DNA from: CAWULT01 sp963923455
Lineage (GTDB): Bacteria > Acidobacteriota > Vicinamibacteria > Vicinamibacterales > UBA2999
Direction of reading: 5' to 3'
NCBI GenBank assembly: GCA_963923455.1
Contig: CAWULT010000092.1
Span: 1-18,302 of the forward strand
Length of the DNA stretch: 18,302 nucleotides
Of the stretch, positions 1 to 6,869 are shown piece by piece. The notes beneath the pieces were generated by a model. That model was not told the origin of the DNA, searched no databases, and worked only from the letters and a program-made list of their open reading frames with translations. The translations under genes and the position numbers were made by a program. Each line of letters starts with the position of its first letter. Position 1 is the first letter of the stretch.

Positions 1-1
1 C

Positions 2-517
2 GCCGGGCGCCTCCGCCAGGAGGGGCTGCCGTGCCCGATTGTGTCCGGCGGCGGCACGGGCACCTACGACATCAGCGGCCGCGTGCCCGGCGTCACGGAG
101 ATTCAGGCCGGCTCCTACGCGCTGATGGACACCGATTACGCGGCCGTCGGCGCGGGGTTCGAGGCCGCCTTCTCCGTGCTGGGCACGGTGGTCAGCGCGC
201 CAGTCGCGGGGCGCGTCGTGGCGGACTGCGGCCACAAGTCGACGACGAAGGACCACGGCCATCCCGCGGTCAAGGGGCTTCCCGGCGCGACGGTGACCGC
301 GCTCAACGACGAGCACGCGACGATCGCGCTGCCGGCCGGCGTGACGGTGCGCATCGGTGACCGGATCGAGCTGCTGCCGTCACACACGGATCCGACGATG
401 AACCTGCACGACGTCGTGTTCGTCGTCGAGGGTTCCCGCGTCGTCGACGTCTGGCCGGTCGCCGCCCGGGGGTACGCGGAGCATCGCCGGTATTCGCCGC
501 TCGACCGCGGGCTGTGA
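2..517 (+). CDS. D-threonine aldolase / D-serine dehydratase-like PLP enzyme, C-terminal part (5' end outside window)
   Basis: This is the 3' end of a gene open from the first bases of the window to a TGA at 515-517, so roughly the last 171 residues are visible. The reading SGGGTGTYD, then EIQAGSYALMDTDY, matches the end of the PLP barrel and the phosphate-binding and active-site loops of the fold-III alanine-racemase-like enzymes that include D-threonine aldolase and eukaryotic-type D-serine dehydratase. The beta domain that follows ends in HTDPTMNLHD and VWPVAARGY, which are family hallmarks. The metal pair is His (383-385) and Asp (389-391). From memory, D-threonine aldolases use His-x-Asp while D-serine dehydratases use His-x-Cys, so a D-threonine-aldolase-like activity (D-3-hydroxy-amino acid to glycine plus aldehyde) is favoured. 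The family call is firm and the substrate is inferred. The PLP lysine lies upstream, outside the window. A same-strand gene starts 37 bp downstream. Confidence 0.88.
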   Translation, partial: AGRLRQEGLPCPIVSGGGTGTYDISGRVPGVTEIQAGSYALMDTDYAAVGAGFEAAFSVLGTVVSAPVAGRVVADCGHKSTTKDHGHPAVKGLPGATVTALNDEHATIALPAGVTVRIGDRIELLPSHTDPTMNLHDVVFVVEGSRVVDVWPVAARGYAEHRRYSPLDRGL

Positions 518-541
518 CGCCGCAGGCCGGCGCCTCAACAC

Positions 542-546
542 AGGAG
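542..546 (+). promoter_or_regulatory. Shine-Dalgarno AGGAG that fixes the start of the next gene
   Basis: AGGAG at 542-546 is 8 nt upstream of the GTG at 555. The earlier in-frame GTG at 546 overlaps this motif and so cannot use it. This places the start at 555, giving a protein that begins MIVHQFYLGCL. Confidence 0.6.
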
Positions 547-554
547 TGTCAGTC

Positions 555-1955
555 GTGATCGTTCATCAGTTCTACCTGGGATGCCTGGCCCACGCGTCGT
601 ACCTCGTCGGCGACGAGTCGACGGGCGTGGCCGCCGTCGTGGACCCGCAGCGGGACATCGACCAGTATCTGGCCTTCGCCCGCGAGCGCGGGCTGCGCGT
701 CACGCACGTCTTCCTGACGCACATGCACGCGGACTTCCTGGCCGGGCACCTCGAACTGCGGGACCGCGTGGGGGCGACCGTGTGTCTCGGGGCGGCCGTC
801 GAGACGGAGTACGCCGCGCGGCGCCTGCGCGACGGCGACACGATCGATCTCGGCCGTGTGCGGGTTCAGGCCCTCGAGACGCCCGGCCACACGCCCGAGT
901 CGATCTCGCTGCTCGTCTTCGACCTCGACCGCGACGAGCGTGACCCGTTTGCGGTGTTGACCGGCGACACGCTGTTCGTCGGGGACGTCGGACGTCCGGA
1001 CCTGCACGGGACGCTCGGGTGGACCGCGGGCGCGCTGGCCGACCGGCTCTACGACTCGCTGCACGGCAAGCTCCTGCGGCTCCCGGACGCGACGCTGGTG
1101 TATCCGGCGCACGGCGCCGGCTCGCTCTGCGGCAAAGCACTCGGGAAGGAGACGTTCTCGACGATCGGCGAGCAGCGGCGCGCCAACTACGCGCTGCAGC
1201 CGATGTCCCGTGAGGCCTTCGTGGCCCTGGTCACCGCCGATCAGCCCGACGCGCCGGCCTATTTCGTCTACGACGCCGTGCAGAACGCGAAGGAGCGCCC
1301 GACGCTCGACGCCTCGCTCGCCGTGGCGCTGACGCCGCTGACGGTGGGGCAGGTCGTCGAGCTGCAGCAGGCAGGTGCGCAGGTGGTCGACACGCGCGAC
1401 CCGTCGGACTTCGCCGCCGCGCATCTCGCCGGCAGCATCAACATCGGGCTGGGGGGGCAGTACGCGACGTGGGCGGGCACGCTGCTCGACCACGACCGCC
1501 CCATCGTCATCGTGGCCGAGGAGGGGCGTGCGCAGGAGTCGGCCGTGCGGCTGGGCCGGATCGGCTTCGACGACGTGGCGGGCTACCTCGGCGACGGGCT
1601 CCGAAGCCTTGAGGCGTGGCCGGAGCTGGTGGCGTCGACCGAGCGCCTGAGTCCGGCGGTGGCCGCCGAGCGCCTCGCGTCCACCGACCGTCCGCTGGCG
1701 CTCGACGTCCGCGCACCGAAGGAGCGCGCCGCGAAGCGGATCCCGGGCAGCCTCGAGACGCCGCTCAACCATCTGGCGGAGCGGGCCGGCACGTGGCCGG
1801 CTGGCGTGCCGCTGCTCGTGCACTGCGCCGGGGGCTATCGGTCGTCGATTGCGGCGAGCCTGCTCCGGCGGCACGGCTTCGCCCAAGTCAGTGAACTGGC
1901 AGGCGGGATCGCCGCCTGGGAGGCGGCCGGGCTGCCGATCGACGCCGGCGCGTGA
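555..1955 (+). CDS. Persulfide dioxygenase-like MBL-fold hydrolase with two rhodanese domains
   Basis: This 466-residue, probably cytoplasmic protein has an N-terminal metallo-beta-lactamase domain (about 1-240) and two C-terminal rhodanese domains (about 255-350 and 365-463). The metal motif THMHADFLAGH gives His56, His58 and Asp60; GHTPES and the TGDTLFVGDVGRPDL loop follow, as in ETHE1-type persulfide dioxygenases. These oxidise glutathione persulfide to sulfite and glutathione with an Fe(II) centre. The first rhodanese domain has AEEGRAQE where the active Cys loop should be, so it is probably catalytically dead. The second has HCAGGYRSS with Cys424 and should carry a persulfide or transfer sulfur. 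The MBL plus double-rhodanese layout is a known family type, so the architecture itself is not new. Start choice: GTG at 555, supported by the AGGAG at 542-546. Its role is likely sulfide or persulfide detoxification; the exact sulfur substrate is inferred. Confidence 0.9.
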   Translation: MIVHQFYLGCLAHASYLVGDESTGVAAVVDPQRDIDQYLAFARERGLRVTHVFLTHMHADFLAGHLELRDRVGATVCLGAAVETEYAARRLRDGDTIDLGRVRVQALETPGHTPESISLLVFDLDRDERDPFAVLTGDTLFVGDVGRPDLHGTLGWTAGALADRLYDSLHGKLLRLPDATLVYPAHGAGSLCGKALGKETFSTIGEQRRANYALQPMSREAFVALVTADQPDAPAYFVYDAVQNAKERPTLDASLAVALTPLTVGQVVELQQAGAQVVDTRDPSDFAAAHLAGSINIGLGGQYATWAGTLLDHDRPIVIVAEEGRAQESAVRLGRIGFDDVAGYLGDGLRSLEAWPELVASTERLSPAVAAERLASTDRPLALDVRAPKERAAKRIPGSLETPLNHLAERAGTWPAGVPLLVHCAGGYRSSIAASLLRRHGFAQVSELAGGIAAWEAAGLPIDAGA

Positions 1956-1958
1956 GCG

Positions 1959-1996
1959 CGTCCCGGCGGGGCGCCGAGGCGCCGTCCGCCGGGACG
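1959..1996. terminator. Strong GC hairpin between convergent genes, possible bidirectional terminator
   Basis: GTCCCGGCGG (1960-1969) is perfectly complementary to CCGCCGGGAC (1986-1995), extended by a C-G pair at 1959/1996. Inside it lies a second self-complementary element, GGCGCC GA GGCGCC (1970-1983), so the whole 38 nt can fold into one long stem with a small GT bulge. It fills most of the 48 bp between the TGA of the persulfide-dioxygenase-like gene and the end of the opposing LPMO-like gene. There is no T-run on either strand, so intrinsic termination is uncertain. Its symmetry lets it act in both directions. Confidence 0.55.
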
Positions 1997-2003
1997 GTCA
2001 GGT

Positions 2004-2618
2004 CTACCAGCGCGAATCGATCGGCTTGGCGGGGTCGGCCGTGATGTTCACGACCGCGCAGTGGTGGTACCAGTGGCCGCCGTCGACGGCGATGCCGGGG
2101 TGCTCGGCCATGAACTCGGTGACCTGCAGCACGCAGTCCTTGCAGTTGATGTTCGGCACCGGGATCATCGTGGTGAAGTTCTGCGTCGGCCGCTCCGTGT
2201 GGGCGAAGATGCCGTCGAGCAGCACCGGCGCCACCGGCGGGTTCTGAATCGGCGCCGACTGCGAGCGCGGGCCCCGCTCGGTCTGCGCCACCGTGACCGG
2301 CGGATCCGCCGGCAGCTGCGACGCAGTCCGGGCGAGCGCCACGCGGTAGTGGCCTGGATGGAAGATCGACTCGTTCACGAGCAGCGGGTACTCGGTGCCG
2401 CCCTTGATGTTGGTGACCATTCCGCTCGGCACTCCCGGGTTGGCCGGGGTGTTGCGCGCCGGGTTGGCCGACACGCCGCCGCAGGGCCCGATCTTCTGCG
2501 GGTCGCCGAGACGGTCCTGCTGCAGGGACGCGGCCGGTGACACGAGCACGAAGTGGGCGTCGGCGCCGCCCGAGAGGGCCAGGGCCACGATCGCGGTCAA
2601 CAGGATTCGACGCTTCAT
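2004..2618 (-). CDS. Secreted LPMO-like copper-binding protein (SCE4755-like polysaccharide monooxygenase family)
   Basis: This 204-residue exported protein has a clear signal peptide: basic MKRR, a hydrophobic stretch to about residue 16, and a cleavage site after ADA (residues 19-21). Cleavage leaves His22 as the first mature residue, followed by FVLVSPA. An N-terminal His after the signal peptide is the defining copper-ligand feature of lytic polysaccharide monooxygenases (LPMOs). A candidate second ligand is His90 in FHPGHYRVAL. Cys46, Cys159, Cys162 and Cys187 could form two disulfides. The C-terminal GHWYHHCAVVNI resembles the last LPMO strand (YxxCADxxI in AA10). I recall an NCBI family name of SCE4755-type polysaccharide-monooxygenase-like proteins that fits. 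Copper binding is likely; cleavage of a polysaccharide is not shown by sequence. The gene lies 88 bp downstream of the MatC-like gene on the same strand and may have its own promoter. There is no carbohydrate-binding module. Confidence 0.75.
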   Translation of the reverse strand: MKRRILLTAIVALALSGGADAHFVLVSPAASLQQDRLGDPQKIGPCGGVSANPARNTPANPGVPSGMVTNIKGGTEYPLLVNESIFHPGHYRVALARTASQLPADPPVTVAQTERGPRSQSAPIQNPPVAPVLLDGIFAHTERPTQNFTTMIPVPNINCKDCVLQVTEFMAEHPGIAVDGGHWYHHCAVVNITADPAKPIDSRW

Positions 2619-2706
2619 AAGAGGTCCGGTCTCCTTCCCCTGGAGTCGCGCGCTCCAGTACGCGCTCGTTCCAGGCCGGCTGTGATTCTACATCCGGGGC
2701 GTGCGG
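2619..2706 (-). promoter_or_regulatory. Leader of the LPMO-like gene with a possible -10 box and a hairpin
   Basis: Read on the minus strand, TAGAAT (2690-2685) matches a sigma-70 -10 box at five of six positions, but no good -35 lies 16-18 nt upstream. Downstream is a 6 bp stem CTGGAG/CTCCAG (2640-2645 with 2653-2658, 7 nt loop). AAGGAG follows about 12 nt before the ATG, a rather long spacing. The stem could attenuate read-through from the transporter gene. All of this is weak. Confidence 0.25.
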
Positions 2707-3942
2707 TCAGAAGAACAGGTAGCACCCGAGGGCGCCGACCACCGTCATCGACATGCCCCAGACGAGCAGCTTGTTGTAGGTCGGGCGCGCCTGCGCCGGG
2801 TCGGAGATGCCGGCGATGCACATCGCGCCCGTCGTCGACAGCGGCGACATGTCCACCAGGTGCGCGCCGATGTTCATCGAGAAGGCCACGCCGACCGGGT
2901 CGCCGCCCAGCCGGGCCACCAGACCGGGCACCGTGGGCAGGAAGGCGGGCAGCACCACGCCCGACGTGCTGCTGTAGACCGAGATGATGCCGGTGACGAA
3001 CGCGATGACCCCCGTCAGCGTGCCCGGCGTCGCAATCGCCGCCAGCAGCTGCGTGAAGAGGTCGAGGCCCTTCGTCTTCTCGAGCAGCGCCACCAGCACG
3101 CTGACGCCGCAGACCATCACGATGGGCGTCCACGGCATGCGCCGGATCGCCTGGTCGTGGTCGGCCACCTTCAGCGTGGCCAGCACGACCGCGCCGGTGA
3201 ACGCCGCCATGCCGATGTTGGCCTCGAGGAAGAGCACGACGACGAGCACGGCGCCGATGACGGCCAGGGTCACCCAGTGCGCCGTGGCGAACGCCGTGTC
3301 CTCGGGCGCCGCCGACCCGTCGCCCTCGTACGCGCGCCGGAACAGCCCCAGGCCTCCGAGCAGGAAGTAGCCGCCGAAGGCGACGAGCGCGTGCGCGGCG
3401 AGGTTGGCCAGGTACGAACGCCACTCGAACCCGCCGAGCGCGATCTTCTGCATCAGGCCGTTGACGATGATGCCGGTCGGAGCGAAGGGCGACAGGGCGC
3501 CCGCCTGCGCCCCGTTGCCGACCATGATGGCCATCAGGAACGGCGGAATGCCGGCACGGCCGGCGACCGCCATCGCCATCGGCGCCATCATGGCGGCCGT
3601 CGCGACGTTGCCCGGCCCGGCGGAGGCGATCGCGCAGGCCAGCAGGAAGAACATCACGGGAATCAGCCCGGCGTTGCCGCGGCAGACGCGCACCGCGGCG
3701 TGGGCAATCCGGTCCAGCGTGCCGTTCAGCTGGGCCTGCGTGAACAGCAGCGTCACCCCGGCCAGCGTCAGGAACAACTGCGTCGGGAAGCCGCCGAGCA
3801 CGTCGTTGAGGCCCATGTGCCCGAGGTAGACGCCCACCACCCAGGCGAGCGCCAGGGCGAGCACGCCGACGTTGAGCTGCGAGAAGCAGCTGACGATCAT
3901 CGCGACGACGAGGGCGCCGAGCGACAGCCACGCGAGGTTCAT
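2707..3942 (-). CDS. MatC/SLC13-like dicarboxylate or organic-acid permease
   Basis: This 411-residue integral membrane protein has about ten to twelve hydrophobic segments and no cleavable signal. The first half matches the MatC (malonate carrier) N-terminal type: WVVGVYLGHMGLNDVLGGFP, then the re-entrant-like loop ASAGPGNVATAAMMAP and VGNGAQAGALSPFAPTG. A second, related half carries YSSTSGVVLPAFLPTVPG and NIGAHLVDMSPLSTTGA. This is the two-fold repeat with Ser/Thr-rich substrate loops seen in the ion-transporter (SLC13/CitMHS-like) superfamily. Its ATG overlaps the stop of the upstream dehydrogenase gene by 4 nt (ATGA on the minus strand), which indicates translational coupling. Context suggests it imports the 2-hydroxyacid or dicarboxylate that the dehydrogenase oxidises. 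The actual substrate cannot be read from sequence. Confidence 0.82.
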   Translation of the reverse strand: MNLAWLSLGALVVAMIVSCFSQLNVGVLALALAWVVGVYLGHMGLNDVLGGFPTQLFLTLAGVTLLFTQAQLNGTLDRIAHAAVRVCRGNAGLIPVMFFLLACAIASAGPGNVATAAMMAPMAMAVAGRAGIPPFLMAIMVGNGAQAGALSPFAPTGIIVNGLMQKIALGGFEWRSYLANLAAHALVAFGGYFLLGGLGLFRRAYEGDGSAAPEDTAFATAHWVTLAVIGAVLVVVLFLEANIGMAAFTGAVVLATLKVADHDQAIRRMPWTPIVMVCGVSVLVALLEKTKGLDLFTQLLAAIATPGTLTGVIAFVTGIISVYSSTSGVVLPAFLPTVPGLVARLGGDPVGVAFSMNIGAHLVDMSPLSTTGAMCIAGISDPAQARPTYNKLLVWGMSMTVVGALGCYLFF

Positions 3943-6869
3943 GCAGGGGTCCGATCGGTCAGGAGCGAGCGGAGCAGCACCGCCGGATGCGTCGCCGTCT
4001 CGCCGGTGAAGTCGTGGATCTGGTGGCGGCAGGAGGTGCCGGGCGCGACGACGACGGTGCCGGCCGCGCGCGCCCGAATCGCCGGGAAGAGCTTGCGTTC
4101 GCCGATGGCGCGCGAGACCTCATAGTGCTCGCGGCCGTAGCCGAACGAGCCGGCCATGCCGCAGCAGCCGGCGTCGGCATCGGCGACCGTGGCGCCGGGC
4201 AGCGCACCGAGCAGCGCCCTCGTGGCGCCGACCAGTCCCATCGACTTCTGGTGGCAGTGCCCGTGCAGCAGGTACGTCCGTGCCTCGGTCCGGAGCGGCA
4301 GCGACGGCACGCGGCCGGCGACGAACTCGTCGAAGAGCACCGCGGAGCGGGCCACCACCTCGGCGCGGCGGCGCGCGTCGCCGCGCAGCAGCGCCGGCAC
4401 GTCCTCGCGGATGGCCGACAGGCAGCTCGGCTCGCAGAAGACCAGTGGCAGGCCGGCCTGGGCCCGTGCGTAGAGCCGCATCGTATTGGCGGCGGCCAGA
4501 TCGCGAGCGGTGCCGAGCAGGCCCTTCGAGATCTGGGGCCGGCCGCAGCAGTGGTTGTCGGCGAGCGCCGGGGCGAGGCCCGCCGCGCGCAGCACGTCGA
4601 GCGCCGCGAGGCCGATCTCGGGGTCGTAGTGGTTGGTGAACGTGTCGGCGAAGAGCAGGACGTCGGGGGCCGCGGGAGCGGCCGGCGCCAGCCGCCGCAG
4701 CGTCCGCGACCGGAAGCGCGGCAGCGAGCGGCGCGCGTCGATGCCGAGCAACGACTCGTTCAGGCGCTTGACGACTCCGAGCGACGTGACCCAGTTGGCC
4801 AGGGGCGCGGCCAGTGACCCGGCCCTGGCGACACTGCTCGCGTTGCCGAGCACCCGGGCTTCGATCGGCGTGCCGTGTCGCGCGTAGTAGTCGGCCAGGA
4901 ACTCGCTCTTGAATCGGGCCACGTCCACCCCGACCGGACACTCGGCCTTGCAGGCGCGGCACTCGAGGCAGAGGTCGAGCGTCTCGCGGACACCCTCGTC
5001 GCCGAGCCCCGCCTCGCCGAGCCGGCCCGCCATCGCGAGCCGCAGCACGTTGGCGCGGCCGCGCGTCGAGTGCTGCTCCTCGCGCGTCGCCATGAACGAC
5101 GGGCACATCGTGCCCTCGAGCGTCTTCCGGCAGGCCCCGACGCCGCTGCACATGTCGACCGCGCCGCCCATGCCACCGTAGTCCGCGTAGTCGAACCAGG
5201 TCGCCGGGTTCGGCGTCTGGTACCCGGCGCCGTACCGCAGGTTGGCGGTCAGCGGTCCGGCGTCGACGATCTTGCCCGGATTGAAGAGGCCCTCGGGATC
5301 GAACGTGCGCTTGATCGTCCGGAACGCCTCGTAGATCGTCGGCCCGAACATCTTCCGCATGAACGGGCTCCGGACGAGCCCGTCGCCGTGCTCGCCGGAC
5401 AGGGCGCCGCCGAACTCCAGCACGAGGTCGGCGCTGGCGTTGGCGATGGCCTCGAAGGTGGCGACGCCCTCGGCCGTCTTCAGGTTGACCACCGGCCGCA
5501 CGTGGAGGCAGCCGACCGAGGCGTGCGCGTAGACGCCCGCGGTGGTGCCGTGGTCGCGCACGATGGCCAGGAAGCGCTCGATGTAGTCGCGCAGCCGCTC
5601 GGGCGGCACGGCCGTGTCCTCGACGAACGAGAGCGACTTGGCATCCTCCTTCATCGCCATCGACAGGCCGAGGCCGGCCTCGCGCAGGCTCCAGATGCGC
5701 GCCTGCGCCGCCGCGTCGAGCGCGTGATGGAAGTGATAGCCGAACCCGTGCGCCCGCAGGTCGCGCTCGAGCGCGTCGAGGCGCGGCGGAAGATCTTCGG
5801 CACGGTCCGCGTAGAACTCGACGCAGAGCAGCGACGCCGGGTCGCCTTCGATGAAGCTGCGGCGGACGGCCTCGAGCGCCGCGCTCTGGCGCGTGTAGTC
5901 GAGGATCGACTTGTCCATGACCTCGACGGCGGACGGCCCGTGCCGCAGGATCACCGGCGCCGCCGACAGCGACTCCAGCAGGTCCGCGAACTGGATGGCC
6001 ATCACCGCCTTGGCCTTCGGCAGGGGCACGAGGTTGACCTTGGCCGACAGGACCACGCCGAGCGTGCCCTCCGAACCCACGAGGAGCTTGGCCAGGTTGA
6101 CGGGGCGCTCGGGGTCGGTGAACTCGTCGAGGTTGTACCCCATCACGCGCCGCATGACCTTGGGATAGCGCCGCGCCACCTCGTCACGCAGGGCATCGGC
6201 CAGTCCGAGCACCGTGCGGTAGCAGGCCGCTTCGAGCGTGTCACCGGCGGCACGCGCCAGCGCCTCGGCGCGGCTCAGCGGCCCGAAGTGGACGATGGAC
6301 CCGTCCGCGAGCAGCACCTCCTGCTCGAGCACGTGGTCGATGGTCTTGCCGTAGAGCACCGACCGCGCGCCGGCGGAGTTGTTCGCCATCATCCCGCCCA
6401 CGGTGGCGCGGCTGGCGGTGGAGACGTCGGGCGCGAAGCGCAGCCCGTGCGGACGGAGCTTCGCGTTGAGCTCGTCGAGGACGATCCCGGGCTCGACCCG
6501 GGCCCAGCGTCCGGCGGCGTTCACCTCCAGCAGGGCGTTGACGTACTTCGAGAGGTCGATGACGACGCCCTCACCGATCGTCTGGCCGCTCTGCGAGGTG
6601 CCGCCGCCGCGCATCGTGATCGGGCAGCGGAACCGTCGGCAGACGCCGACGGCGCGGACGACCGCGTCGCGCGTCCGGGGCACGACGACGGCCAGCGGCT
6701 CGATGCGGTAGACGCTCGCGTCGGTGGAGTAGAGCGCGCGCGAGACCCGGTCGAAGCGGACCTCGCCGTCCACCTCGTGGGTGAGCGCGGCGCGCAGCGC
6801 CTCCACGTCGACCCGGCGGACGTCGGCGCGCGGCAGCGGCGCGGATGGCTCGATCTGCAGCAGGCTCAC
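3939..6869 (-). CDS. FAD- and Fe-S-containing D-2-hydroxyacid dehydrogenase (D-lactate dehydrogenase / YdiJ type)
   Basis: This 976-residue fusion has an FAD-binding PCMH domain (about 50-225; MRGGGTSQSGQ and ANNSAGARS contact FAD) and an FAD-oxidase C-terminal domain (about 230-540; YAHASVGCLHVRP and SGEHGDGLVR, probable substrate and flavin residues). An Fe-S domain follows (about 570-660), with CSGVGAC plus MCPS and a classical CLECRACKAECP cluster. It ends in two CCG domains (NHCCGRP near 773, HCHQKS near 870, AGCCGMAGSFGY near 900), as in GlpC and HdrB. Length and order match the fused D-lactate or D-2-hydroxyglutarate dehydrogenases (E. coli YdiJ is about 1018 residues). Electrons would pass from the 2-hydroxyacid through FAD and Fe-S to a quinone or cytochrome at the membrane. 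The start is GTG at 6869, overlapping the aminotransferase stop by 4 nt (GTGA). Substrate is unresolved between D-lactate, D-2-hydroxyglutarate and related acids. Confidence 0.92.
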   Translation of the reverse strand: MSLLQIEPSAPLPRADVRRVDVEALRAALTHEVDGEVRFDRVSRALYSTDASVYRIEPLAVVVPRTRDAVVRAVGVCRRFRCPITMRGGGTSQSGQTIGEGVVIDLSKYVNALLEVNAAGRWARVEPGIVLDELNAKLRPHGLRFAPDVSTASRATVGGMMANNSAGARSVLYGKTIDHVLEQEVLLADGSIVHFGPLSRAEALARAAGDTLEAACYRTVLGLADALRDEVARRYPKVMRRVMGYNLDEFTDPERPVNLAKLLVGSEGTLGVVLSAKVNLVPLPKAKAVMAIQFADLLESLSAAPVILRHGPSAVEVMDKSILDYTRQSAALEAVRRSFIEGDPASLLCVEFYADRAEDLPPRLDALERDLRAHGFGYHFHHALDAAAQARIWSLREAGLGLSMAMKEDAKSLSFVEDTAVPPERLRDYIERFLAIVRDHGTTAGVYAHASVGCLHVRPVVNLKTAEGVATFEAIANASADLVLEFGGALSGEHGDGLVRSPFMRKMFGPTIYEAFRTIKRTFDPEGLFNPGKIVDAGPLTANLRYGAGYQTPNPATWFDYADYGGMGGAVDMCSGVGACRKTLEGTMCPSFMATREEQHSTRGRANVLRLAMAGRLGEAGLGDEGVRETLDLCLECRACKAECPVGVDVARFKSEFLADYYARHGTPIEARVLGNASSVARAGSLAAPLANWVTSLGVVKRLNESLLGIDARRSLPRFRSRTLRRLAPAAPAAPDVLLFADTFTNHYDPEIGLAALDVLRAAGLAPALADNHCCGRPQISKGLLGTARDLAAANTMRLYARAQAGLPLVFCEPSCLSAIREDVPALLRGDARRRAEVVARSAVLFDEFVAGRVPSLPLRTEARTYLLHGHCHQKSMGLVGATRALLGALPGATVADADAGCCGMAGSFGYGREHYEVSRAIGERKLFPAIRARAAGTVVVAPGTSCRHQIHDFTGETATHPAVLLRSLLTDRTPA

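Noticed and set aside
546..554. Earlier GTG start for the persulfide-dioxygenase-like gene
   Set aside because: The GTG at 546 overlaps the AGGAG motif that serves the GTG at 555, and the family N-terminus fits the later start.
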